NCBI GenBank assembly: GCA_002104935.1
Contig: MCGT01000036.1
Coordinates: forward strand, 124,001-188,000
Origin: Hesseltinella vesiculosa
Lineage: Eukaryota > Mucoromycota > Mucoromycetes > Mucorales > Cunninghamellaceae
Length of the DNA: 64,000 nt
Direction: 5' to 3'
In this document: piece after piece, positions 45,801 to 56,097 of the stretch
Layout of the letters: each line of letters begins with the position of its first letter
Position numbering within the stretch: position 1 is the stretch's first letter
Position numbers and translations under genes: made by a program
Notes under the pieces: generated by a model
The model's database searches: none
What the model was told of the DNA's origin: nothing
What the model saw: the letters and a program-made list of their open reading frames with translations, nothing else

Positions 45801-46772
45801 GGCACCCATGGGCTGGGTGACGATGCGAGGCACGCCGTTAGGAGGGCCTTTTTGTTGGCTGGCCGGGTCATGCTGGCTGCGGGGTGGGTGATGTACCGCA
45901 TTGGGGCCGGCGGTAGGTGGGCCTTGGTTGATCATGGTGTAGTCATAGTCATACGAGGTATGGTGGTTAAAGTAATCGTCGTCATCCGAGGAGCCATTGG
46001 AGGAGCTGTCTGAGTCGCCCAACGATATGGTTTCGTCCCACACATCAAATTCTTCAGCAAAATCATTTTCGTCACCACTGTCGCCGCCAAAGATCACTTG
46101 GGATTGGAACTTGACGCCTTTGGACAGCTTGACCCGCTTCTTTGATTTGGCCTTGGATGAGGGTGGCACAGGAAAGGCGTCTTGGATGTCACGGCGAGTC
46201 AACTAAAAAAGGATAAAAAAAGAAAGGGATGAAGCGACCAAGACACATTCGGTAGATTCAAGTCAGAACTTACCTCGATGTTCCTATGAGAGTTTAAACG
46301 AGCCAGTCGTTCATAGGGTGTCTAATGAAATAAAAAAAAAAAGGAAATTTCGGTGAGAGAGGCCTAAAAATAACACACCAAAAAAAGCTGTCGGAAGGGT
46401 CCATACTTCGATATTTTCAGCAGGGATATAGCCAACTTCCGACGTTTTCAAGACCTTGACCAGCCACCAGTACGAATTACTGTCATCCAGAAGCGTCAGG
46501 GCATCCCCTTTGACCACGGAAGCTTGGCCATCAACGGTGGCAGCAAAGGTGTGGAGCGCATAGACCATGTCGAAATCAATGTTGGGATCAGGTACGCTTA
46601 GGACCGAATTGCTGTCATCGTCGTCATCATTGGAAGTGTCATGGTCGTCCTCGTCATTGTCGTGATCAAAGTTGTCGTAATAGTCGTCGGTCATATTATC
46701 ATCATAGAGAGAGGATGACTGGTAGGAACTGTTGTACCCAGTCAATCTTCGTGCGTTCTTGTTTGAATTCAT
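42814..46772 (-). CDS. SH3 polarity protein, Tea4/Bud14-like
   Basis: Seven minus exons (46407-46772, 46274-46321, 44750-46202, 44169-44678, 43871-44092, 42923-43809, 42814-42861) give 1177 residues. After an acidic Asp-rich N-terminus comes an SH3 (MVYALHTFAATVDGQASV, WWLVKVLKTSEVGYIPAENI) directly followed by ETPYERLARLNSHRNIE, the block typical of Bud14/Tea4 proteins. A long low-complexity part contains Gln/His runs and GLRKLFSRN. Residues ~455-510 (LMIHAGNFIFPDGQPKSAQA) look like a ubiquitin-fold/RA-type module. A coiled, Gln-rich region and a conserved C-terminus (YWDDFGMEELMIMIRGSARC) close the protein. Tea4/Bud14 link microtubule ends, formins and PP1 phosphatase to polarised growth. 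The RA-like call is tentative. Confidence 0.85.
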
Positions 46773-48100
46773 TCAAACGGTATGGACAGGGGAGGAGGCA
46801 AATAAATAAAGAGAAAGGAGAATGAGGTCTAAAGAAATGAAGTGCTTAAATATGAAGAGAATGAAGGAATGGGATGGGAAGCAAAGGATGTAGAAAGTAA
46901 AAAGTCAATCCAGTTGAAATGGTGGACCGCCCTTTTTCTTCTTTTGTCTTCAGGCGACACAAACTTTTTTTTTCGGTGCAAACGGATTTTGAAGCGCTAG
47001 CCAATCAGGGACGTGCCCTGTTTATTGCCTTGGATGCTTGTGTTTTTTTTTTTTTTTTTTGTCGCGGCCCATCCCGTTTTATTCTTACTCATACTTTTCC
47101 TTTACCTTGGCAGGCAATTTCAGCGAACATGACGATCTTGGTTCCTAGTTGTAAGAACGACCAGCCCCTCTGCACGATTAGCCATGGACTCTTTATCACG
47201 AATCCTGGACGATCTCTGCTTGTCAAGGTTAGGCTCTCAACAAATAGTAACAAGAGATCCATCTATTGCTGGCATCGTAACTTATTTCTTTTTCATAGTT
47301 ATAAACTACTTCTCTAAACACACCAACGAAGAAACTGAAATCAGATCAAAGGTCAAGCACGTTGCTTCAGGTAACCCATTTGGCATTCTTGATCAAGATC
47401 TTGAAACTCCGCATCGCTAGCAAAGCGCTCCTCTGGCTGCCGATGCCACTTTTCTTGGATGAAAACAGCGTATCAACCAGTAGAAAATGGCCACTGTCAG
47501 CGCTTACCATCAAAGGGTATGGTGCTGACCGGTGACAGTACCCCTGGCCACTAACAACTCTGCATCTCATCATCAAGACTGGCCATGCCTCGCCAATCTC
47601 CCGCGTAGTTTCTCTATGACCCACCTCGACCGCTCTATCCCGGGAAGCACTTCAAACGCTCTCTTGCCATGTATTTTAGCCTTTTATCCAACCATCCTTG
47701 GTACAGCGCCATCACGGGCCGGCTAAACAAAGAAATAGGCATTGTCGAATCGAAAAGACCTAGTTCTAGACCCTGCTCGCATCACTTTCTTTTTTGCGAT
47801 AAAAATGGCAATGTGTTTCATTGCAGATCTGTGTTGTACGGAGAGCTATGTCCAGAAAACAGCGTTGCGAGATGAGTGACCAAAACAACCGGCCTTTGTC
47901 GCATTAACCTTCCCGGCTACGGCGTCTCGAGAGCCTGGTGCTGAACTCTTTCCTTAGCTGGGCCAAACGGGAGAGAGCATGCTGCCTTTTGAGAATGATG
48001 CCACTCCTTCCAACCATCGGCTAGATATCTCAAAACTAATTTTTTCCACTCTCCACCGAGTCGCTTAAACAAAAAAGAGCTGACTATGGAAATTTAGTGA
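46773..48100. other. Repeat-rich intergenic DNA with coding-like fragments
   Basis: CCAATCAG at 47001-47008 is ~230 bases upstream of the Tea4-like ATG. Between 47190 and 47880 plus-strand frames read like protein in pieces (SLSRILDDLCLSRLGSQQIV; ALLWLPMPLFLDENSVSTSR; FCDKNGNVFHCRSVLYGELC), but frame changes and stops prevent a model. Probably a decayed gene or transposon. Confidence 0.35.
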
Positions 48101-48930
48101 GAAAGATTAAAGGGACAAGGGGAGGATATCAATGACAAAAAAAAAAAGTAATGGTGGAAACACACTTTGGCGGCCAGGGTAGACAAGTTGAGGCGGAGGT
48201 TTGGAAGGTCTTGTTGAATGCATTCCAGCGGAATGGAGACGTCAAATCGGTCATAAGGTGCAGGCCGAATATGCTGAGCACGTAAGTTGCGAAAAAAGTT
48301 GATAAAGTCTTGTTGCTGGAGAATGGAAACCCGATGGTCTCCATCGAGAAGGTCAAGAACTGCAAAACTTGGCTGTAGAGCATGTTGCCGGTTTCCACTG
48401 CCGATGGTGATATTCATGGGCTATATATGAAATGATTTGTGTGGCGGAGGCTTCGAATGGGTCAAAACCCTGACCGGCATTAGCTGCGAATCTACAGAAA
48501 GCGTCTTGGAAATACTTGTAGTTTGTGCGTTTGTTGAAACGTTCGCCAGTCGTGATGATTGAGATAGCCATGTCGTCCAATCCTCTTTTCTCATATCGCT
48601 GCCGTTTACGTCTATCGCGGCGAGCTTCCATGTCATCAAGCGAGTGTCTTCGCTTCTGGGATTGCTGTCGGTGTGCCGGCTGGACAGGAGGATGGAGGAT
48701 GGGGGAATGAGGTGGGGGCGACGAGCTGTTGTCATGCTCATGAAAATCGGGAACCAAATGGCGCTGGGCCAAATCGGAATTACCACTGTAGCTGGTTGTC
48801 CCGTGTGCTGGAGGCGTTGGGCGATTGGTAGGAGCAGGTTCCAAGGGGGGCAAATCCAAGGTCGATCCCATTTCGACCAATCCGTAATCATCGCATTGAT
48901 GGCTATGGCTTGGCTGTCGAAGTGCCAACT
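48101..48930 (-). pseudogene. Decayed gene of a repeated family (paralogue of 5.0-5.7 kb)
   Basis: Minus frame 48353-48928 encodes a Pro/His-rich start and GLDDMAISIITTGERFNKRT, NYKYFQDAFCRFAANAGQG. It runs out of frame at about 48417-48423, where the next frame continues with PMNITIGSGNRQHALQPSF, VLDLLDGDHRVSILQQQDFI and IPLECIQQDLPNLRLNLSTL to a donor-like site near 48160. No ATG precedes the first part in frame. The same block, also frame-broken, lies at 5016-5705. The family is unassigned; two independent copies in one window suggest a multicopy lineage-specific gene or transposon cargo. Confidence 0.45.
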
Positions 48931-49006
48931 GATGAAAATTGGGAGTTGGGCGTTGTGGCGAGAAGCAAAGCAGTCGACATCGTGGGGGGGGGGGAACTGG
49001 GGAAAG

Positions 49007-49616
49007 TTAAACCGGAGAAGGTCGTTTGGACTTTTTGATCGGGCCAGAGGATGGGCGGGTTAGAGGTCGTTTCAGCCTCCATCCTTGGGATCGATCATGG
49101 CCAGCCTTTTCAATTTTGTCAATCGTTTTGAGGGTGATGGACTTGAGTAGAAGGTGTGTGAGAGTCTTTCGCGCTAGATCATCCCTTACTGATTTTTACT
49201 TACCTTTAGCTTGAAGAGGGAGCGGATGCAGCTGGGGAGCGTCGGCAGCTGATTGATATCAGCAGGTAAATGAGACTTGTCCAATTCCACCATTTGGTAG
49301 ATGCCATCCTTGCACAGGCTCATCACATACGTGCTCATCGCTGTGAAATCGCCTTCCTTTTTTTTGTGTCCACTGTGCCTTGAATCAGAATCCCGCATGC
49401 TTGGCCATTGATTCCATATTTCACCATACGATCTACCATGGTTTTCATTTGGCGGCCAATCTTGACAAAATCTGACACAGTGCCACGGTTGGCATTGGCA
49501 GCGGTTGGTAAATGAGTCTTACAGATTTGAGAGCATTGCTTGTTTTCAGACTCGGTCGTCAAAGCTCGATCCATGAACTCATGACACGTTTCCTGGATCA
49601 AGCCAACTTGGACCAT
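49007..49616 (-). pseudogene. Unknown protein with one-base frameshift in an A8 run
   Basis: Minus exon 49204-49616 starts MVQVGLIQETCHEFMDRALT and continues ...GINGQACGILIQGTVDTKK. At the A8 tract (T8 on plus, 49358-49365) the frame must gain one base to continue as KEGDFTAMSTYVMSLCKDGI, YQMVELDKSHLPADINQL. After a GT-AG intron (49142-49203), 49007-49141 adds SITLKTIDKIEKAG and a basic tail KRPSPV. Restored length would be about 182 residues. The family is not recognised. It is adjacent to, and on the same strand as, the decayed gene at 48.1-48.9 kb, so the two may form one mobile or duplicated unit. The frameshift could be a sequencing artefact. Confidence 0.45.
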
Positions 49617-50439
49617 TTATCTGGATAATATCATATCAGATCAGAACCTTTTCTTTTTTATTTTACAGTACTTCACCTGGCTGAAAAATAGCAAGTGTTC
49701 TGACTTTCTTCCTTTAATACAATACTAGACACCTTTTATTTGAGAAAATCATTTGTTAGAAAGTATATATAAACATGGTGAAAGGACGAAACACCTACCA
49801 AATCCCTTCCGATGTCTCTCTTATCAAATGGAGAAAAAAAAAAAGATACTGAAGAACAAAGAAAAAAAAAAGAAAGACGGAAATTGAATTCAACGTGGGC
49901 AATGATGGGCTAGCTCCTACTAAGTGCAACTATGACACAAGCGATTCATCAGTTATATCTTCTTGGAATGGTTCAAGGAATTTCGCATCAGGGAGAAGTT
50001 TTCATTGATGAACATGTATCTGGTGGATGATACTTCCTTTTTCAAGGAAAAGAAAATCACGTAATCGAAGGACCTAAAAAAAATAGTGATAAAAAAATCC
50101 AGTTTACAGAACGTATGAACCCTAATCGTTGTTTGGATGCCTGTCAAGCTCTGGATAAGATAACATTCTGATCAGTTTAGTAATCTCTGATAAGCTTAAT
50201 AAACTTACATATCTGATTGCCTTCTAGTTTTTATACGCTGATCTCACGATCACATCCAGCTGCCAACAGAGCAATATCTTCTTCAAGACATACAAAAAAG
50301 TAAAATGTTGCAGCAGTTGATTCATTATTGGAATGTAGGAAACAGTAGCTACGCCCCAGGATTATATGGATGGGTGGTACAGGAGAGCAACGGTTGAGAA
50401 TGCTCGAGATTTTGTTGAAATTGGACTCGGCTATGCAGC
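49617..50439. other. AT-rich spacer with unassigned minus-strand frame
   Basis: A minus frame near 50231-50455 (FNKISSILNRCSPVPPIHII) and a short block at 50163-50186 resembling 54783-54806 (TGATCAGTTTRGTAATCTCT) suggest dispersed repeats. No gene is supportable. Confidence 0.35.
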
Positions 50440-50955
50440 TTCCAAACAGTGCCACGTGGCAGATGGGTTTATTGCTGGTGAGTCGGAGAGAGTCGAAACG
50501 AAACTGATCAAACGTCGGCTAGGCAATCATCATCAATCACCGTGAATATTTCAGCATCAGCATCATTCATTGATTTGGGCACTTTTGCATAATTTCTCAT
50601 TGATCGGATCACCCAAAAGTGCTGTGCAGTGTTTTATTTTTTTACGAAATGAAGTGTGCCATATTCAATTTCCGCGCAGTTGTTTTCTTTTTTCTCTTTT
50701 TTTTTTTTTTTTGCAGCCCAAATCCCTGCGTGGCTCTCTTCGTTTCGTAAAAAAAAAGCAATCAGTGCACAGCACTTTTGGGTGGTCCGATCAATGAGAA
50801 ATTATGCAAAAGTGCCCAAATCAATGAATGATGCTGATGCTGAAATATTCACGGTGATTGATGAAGATCGCTCAGCCAACTTTTCTCACTTTTCATTTTG
50901 ACGTCTCCGATCCACCAGCTAAAAAATTTGCCATTTTTACAGTATCAGGGCAACC
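50440..50955. mobile_element. Second foldback/MITE family with diverged long arms
   Basis: An inverted repeat is centred near 50700. The inner arms 50526-50655 and 50740-50868 match almost perfectly (ATCAATCACCGTGAATATTT, then TTTGGGCACTTTTGCATAAT, ending CACTTTTGGG). Weaker complementarity extends outward to about 50458 and 50945 (GCTGGTG with TCGGAGA; TGGCA). The loop holds a T16-like run and CGCAG. No ORF. A related single arm is at 2029-2132. Non-autonomous. Confidence 0.75.
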
Positions 50956-52194
50956 TCCAGGCCATCTGATCAAAAATCACAGCGCAAAATTGATCTTTAT
51001 AAATTCACCCCAAATTTCCCATGCTATTACGGTGAGATAATGACCTTTGATAAAATTGTAGGCTGGCATGCATACACTTCCAATGATTTCGCACTTGGGT
51101 CACCAGTCAAAAATATTTTTTCACACCTCAAAGAAATACCTGGCAGCCGCTAAATGACGATGGAATAAGAGCTACAAAAGCATAAAATGCATTTTATTGG
51201 AGAATACCTGAAAAATAAGTACTCTGTATGTTGTTTTGCAAAGAGTATAATGCAGCCAATGTCAAAAAACTCTACGAAAGACGTTACCTGAACGATGACC
51301 CAACTGAACCAGCGGTGATTCCAAAAGAAACAATAATCCAACACGTTCAGGTACAAATTGTATCCTACAGATCAAACAAGTCAAGAAGAAGATGGCAATG
51401 TGTCATTAGGTATGTTATACTTTCAAAAAGTGTACGCAGCCAAGTCGACGTTTCGATAGTGTCTGATACCATGATAAAAGTTTTTCCCAGCGAAGTTTTC
51501 TTGCCCATGGATCCCTTCCAGTGATTTTTATAATGAAAGGGTTATATTTAACGCGGAATCATGGACATCATTTCGAAGTACACTGAAACGTTCTGACTCT
51601 TCGTCTTGAACGGCCGTGTGCGTCAAGCGAACGCTACCAAAAGCTACCGATTTAAGCCCTATTGCATTAGCTCGTGCAATATTACAAGGCCTTTGGTTTG
51701 AAAAAAATCACACGCAAAATTGCTCAAATCAATTCACGCCAACTTTTGAACTCGAGTACAAAATGCTGAGGGATGGCTGTTATTTGAATTATCATCCTCT
51801 CGCGCAGTGGATGGAAGAGGTAGAAGGTTAGCAAATATGCACTAAAAAATGATCAACACTCACTTGATCTGAAAATGATTGAGCGATCCGCCAAATATCT
51901 ATTGACGACCCAAATAATAACCCGGCAACCAAGTGGTGACAGATATCCTGTAGAGGGCACATGTAACTTGCTCATTTTAAATGAGCGCATTCACTCGAGG
52001 AGCACGATATTTCTTTGGGCACGTTCTGAACGACACTCTGGCTCGAAAAAGCTGACACTCCAAATTTGGAACGGTGTCCTGGTGGATGGCATAGATGTTT
52101 TAATTTGCGACATTGGACTCTGGAAGGACTGACCTGTTTGCGAGTAATTGCTAAAACACGTTTGTTTATCTTCACCGATCTTTTCTAACGGAAT
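50956..52194. other. Unassigned repeat-rich DNA
   Basis: Plus-strand frames 51616-51831 (ALARAILQGLWFEKNHTQNC) and 51875-52132 (RSTIFLWARSERHSGSKKLT) look coding-like but are unlinked by splice sites I could trust. No assignment. Confidence 0.3.
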
Positions 52195-53339
52195 TTATTG
52201 TGCCGGAAGTTGCGGTGAAGTGGATGTTCCCTGTGGCGAAAGCGAGTCTTGTGATAGGCGAGTATCAGGTTCTTTGGAAGAATGACCGGCATCAGAAGGG
52301 TCAGCTTCTTGAGAAGGGGTGGGTGCAAAATCCTCTGCGTTGAAAATGGTATCACTGTACGTTGCTTCAAACTCTTGATGCCCTGGATGTTCGGCATTGT
52401 AACCGTGAGTGTGGCTGTCACCAAGGGATTTTCGTCGAGGGATACGATGCAATAGGCCATAACCTACATCGCAACCTAAGGAACCGTGGCCCCCCCAATC
52501 GCGATTAGGCACAATGATAACCTTGAAGACAAGCGCAAAAAGTGTCAGTCACCGCTTACATTATCACCTTTTTGGTCCTACCTCGCGACAGCTATCCCAT
52601 TCAGTATTGTACATGTACAACTGCAAAGGCTTGCCCAGGTTGTCTTCCACCAAATTATAAAAATCATCTTCGTTGCGCAACACAGTTTGAGGACTGCCGA
52701 TCACATAGTCGGTATGAGGTATAATGCCAGCCATTTCTGCTGGAGAATTGGGTGATACATTCAATATATGCCATACGTATTCGCCAGCTTTTTCGTATGT
52801 GCAATACCGTATGGAGCATCCTACCAGAGAGGAAAAGTTGAATAAGGTAAAAAAAAAAGAGAGAGAGTGACGCGAGTCCAAGCCTTTACCTAGAAGACTG
52901 TGTTCATCGGGTTGGGTAGACCAGTCTTGGCTTGGTATCAAGTCGACATCACGGAATTCGCGCTGTTTGCTAGAAAATAATGTCACAGTGACAGACTGAC
53001 CAATGTTGTCTTCCAGCGTTGATACCAGCAGTTGCTTATCGCCATGTTGCTGAAGAAAAAGAAAAGGAACGTGAGAAGTGCAATCAATCCACCAGTGCTT
53101 CATGGGCATGAGATGCTTACCAGGCTTGCGCCATTGATCGCCACAATGTAATCGAAAAATTGCTCAATACCAGCATGCAAGGCAGGTGAATTTTCCTTGA
53201 CCTAAAAAAGTCCATCAAGATCAGATGGGTCTCATCAGACTGGTTTTTTTTAATGGTCCTATTGGATCTCATACTTCTCTATTACCTTTAAAACATGGAA
53301 CCCAAAACTCCCATGCTCTGTGCTATGTGATCCACCCAT
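52195..53339 (-). CDS. GRASP-family Golgi protein (Grh1-like)
   Basis: Minus exons 53286-53339, 53121-53201, 52890-53049, 52582-52820 and 52195-52521 give 286 residues. The start [18 protein letters not shown] carries Gly2 for N-myristoylation. Two GRASP PDZ-like domains follow: PDZ1 ([26 protein letters not shown]) and PDZ2 ([40 protein letters not shown], then [16 protein letters not shown]). [20 protein letters not shown] ends the GRASP core, and a Pro/Ser/Gln-rich tail closes it. GRASPs tether Golgi and ER-exit membranes and support unconventional secretion. A 200-bp divergent promoter with CCAAT at 53452-53456 is shared with the HIUase gene. Confidence 0.95.
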
Positions 53340-53539
53340 TGTTGTTGAATGTAGCTATGACGCCGGTGTTGAGGAAAAAGAATAAAAAAAGCTGGACGTG
53401 TTCAAGTGTCAAGCAAGCACCTTTTTGAAATTCCCCCAGACGCTCGTCTGACCAATAAAAACGCTCGATTCTACGTTTAAAAGGAAAGCGTTGTGTGCTA
53501 CACTTTTTCTTTTCCTTCTTATTTTTTTTTTTTCTTTAC

Positions 53540-54136
53540 ATGTCTTCTCGACTTGAAACCGTCAAGAACCACTTAAGTGTAAGCATTCCTTTTGTCTACT
53601 GCTATCCCTTGCCATTCCTAACACTTTGTCTGTATTTCTCTAGCCCATGTCTGCCCACAAGAGCCCAATCACCTGCCACGTTCTCGTTGCCTCCATTGGC
53701 ACGCCTGGCCGTGGTGTCAATGTCAAGATTGAAAAGTTCGAAAACAACGCTTTCTCCGTTGTGTCTACCTCGTAAGTTGCTTACTCTACATCGACCTCGC
53801 ATGTGGTCTTATATGTTTTTGCGTCCTTGCTTAGCCAAACCAACGAAGACGGTCGCTGCCCCACTCTGCTGCCTGCTGGGTACAAGGCTGACAAGGGTAT
53901 CTACCGAGTGACATTTGAAACCAAGGAATACTTTGACAAGATCGGTCAAGAATGCTTCTATCCTTATGTCCAAGTAAGTCGTCCTGTAAAGCGAAACAGT
54001 GAGAAGCCAGCGTCACTGACCGTCCCGACTTCCTTTTTTTTTTTAGATCGTGTTCGAATTGGCACACCCTGAACAACACTACCATATTCCCCTCCTCCTC
54101 AGCCCTTACTCTTACACCACCTACCGTGGTAGCTAA
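53540..54136 (+). CDS. 5-hydroxyisourate hydrolase (transthyretin-like)
   Basis: Exons 53540-53578, 53644-53771, 53835-53973 and 54047-54136 encode 131 residues of the HIUase family, which converts 5-hydroxyisourate to OHCU after urate oxidase in purine degradation. Signatures: SPITCHVLVASIGTPGRGVN near the start, GRCPTLLP, FETKEYFDKIG, FYPYVQIVFELAHPEQHYHI, PLLLSPYSYTTYRGS, the last four residues being the family hallmark YRGS. The conserved Asp after HVL is replaced by Val here, which is slightly unusual. No C-terminal peroxisomal tripeptide (ends RGS). AATAAA occurs at 54157. No other urate-pathway gene is in the window. Confidence 0.93.
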
Positions 54137-55260
54137 ATAACTTTTGCTCTTCGACAATAAATCATTCCCCACAAAAAGCACTTTTTGCATTGTCTTAATT
54201 TTTTACTTTTTGCCCAATGAGGTATTTTCGCAGGAAAGCTATAATTGCGTCCCCTTGAAATTATACCCTGCCGCTGGCCAATAGAAACCAAGACATATTC
54301 AAGCAACAGCTTTGTCAAGGGCATGTATTGGCATATCATACGGAGACACAGGAGATGCGACGCAGATGCATGTTCCCTACTACAGGACCTGGAATCGATG
54401 GGCACCCTTTTCAGATTCATTGAGATGGTAGATGCCGGAGTTTCACCTGTTAGACTTCGTTGACGGGCAACGAAAACCAGACACTCTGTTTTTATTAGTG
54501 TTTTGCAAAGAGCAGTGCACAATCGGAACAAACGCATCGATCGGAATGGCTTCAGTTCCTGTGCCTTAGGCTCCCGTGCACACAATTCCTGTTCAACAGC
54601 ATCACGACATCGCTTCAAATAAACGGCCAGATTAGGACAAAGTAGCAGTAGCAATGCTGGTTGGGCGGCTGCAACAGGTTGCGTCAGACGATGGTACTGG
54701 TAGTGAGGCGGTACACTTTGGAAAATGTGCGAACATCCAATGTCGTTAGAATGCCAGTAACATTCTAAATGGAACAAAGTGTTGATCAGTTTGGTAATCT
54801 CTTCCAAGCCAAATAAAAGGGTGGGGTGACTGAATCTCTAGTTGATTCAGCTCCAGCTCGATTCTAGTAAGTCATATCATAGAGACTACACAGGGCAACA
54901 ACGACTCCAAAGATATCGAAAAATCGAACCACCCCAAATTATACACAGACGTAGGACATGATACTGTATGAGGTGACCACGGCCGTTGCGTTGCAGGGTG
55001 AAACAACGAAGCATGTGTGGGTTTTTGTCTAGCGAACTGGTAGTATGAAACAGACGTGCATACAGGCTGGGTAGCTTTTACCGATGAACCATCCCTTTCA
55101 TATCCTGCACTTCAAAAATGTCACATTGATCTAATCTGGCATTGAACAGTTTCCTTTTCTGGCTGAAGAATTGTCCGGAGAAGCCCGGTTGTTGTTTTTT
55201 CTGGCTTGGGTGTCCACTTTTTTTTTTTTGCTGCTCTTTCCTTTTATTTACATTTCCTTC
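54137..55260. other. Intergenic region with a long unassigned minus frame
   Basis: A 224-codon minus frame (54133-54807) overlaps the HIUase 3' UTR. Its sequence (YHRLTQPVAAAQPALLLLLC) shows no domain and its start codon is not convincing. A repeat word is shared with 50163-50186. The rest is the mS23 promoter. Confidence 0.35.
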
Positions 55261-55728
55261 ATGGCGCATCGAGTTCCTCCTACTGGCTTGGTTCGCCAAG
55301 TGAGCAATCTCATGAAAGGTAACCTGATCAAGGATGCCCCTGTGTGGCTACCTGTGCTGAAAACCATCCCTCCTGGCCCTTCAATTATCCGTACCCGCCC
55401 TCACAACGACAACATCAATGCCCAGTCTGCCGCCGAAATGGAACTCATGAGCCAACAGCAACCCACAAAATCATCGATCCGCCACAAGCAAAAAAACTTG
55501 CGCACAAAGCCACCACGACCACAACCCATCGTTTACCCTGAAGATCGTCTTCGCCGCCAGTTCTACAAAGATCATCCCTTTGAGTTGTCCCGGCCCAAAG
55601 TCTTGGTGGAAGGCGATTCTGGCAAGAACCGCACCGATTTCACCCAACTGCTACTACCTGGCATGCGTTTGAATGAAATCGATGGCGAAGCGTAAGTCAG
55701 GAGACAACACCCACTTTTTGTGGCTCAC

Positions 55729-55759
<31 letters not shown>

Positions 55760-56006
55760 CATTGTTGATTTAAGTGTGATCAAATATCAGCTGCACTTGA
55801 TGACCGCCGAAAAAATCCCTGAACGTCAAGCCTACGCTACTGCCACTTCAGAATTCTACAAGATCCGTGCCCAGCAAGAAGAAGAAGAACGTGAAGCCCG
55901 TGCCAAGATGACCGACGTGTTGCATACCATCAGCAAGCAAACTCGCAAAGCCTTGTATCATGAAGAACAAGCCTTGATCCGGGGCATGAACAACCAACCT
56001 TACTAG
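55261..56006 (+). CDS. Mitochondrial small-subunit ribosomal protein mS23 (Rsm25)
   Basis: Exons 55261-55691 and 55775-56006 give 220 residues. The N-terminus MAHRVPPTGLVRQVSNLMKG is basic and conserved in fungal Rsm25. The family block IVYPEDRLRRQFYKDHPFEL, SRPKVLVE spans residues ~100-130, and the C-terminal half (AYATATSEFYKIRAQQEEEE) is a coiled, Glu-rich helix ending RGMNNQPY. The intron contains a T29-like tract. The protein belongs to the mitoribosome small subunit and is imported into mitochondria. The frame is open upstream to 55171, but the ATG at 55261 matches the family start. Its stop is 92 bases from the convergent Sel1 gene. Confidence 0.92.
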
Positions 56007-56097
56007 ACACCTCCATCCGATCTTTTTTTTTTTTTTGTTCATAGATGTTTTGTACTTGTTCCGTTAAAAAATGTGCATGTATTATTTACTATATATT

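Noticed and set aside
46919..47317. 132-codon plus frame rich in Phe
   Set aside because: Built largely on T-tracts, with no recognisable motif.
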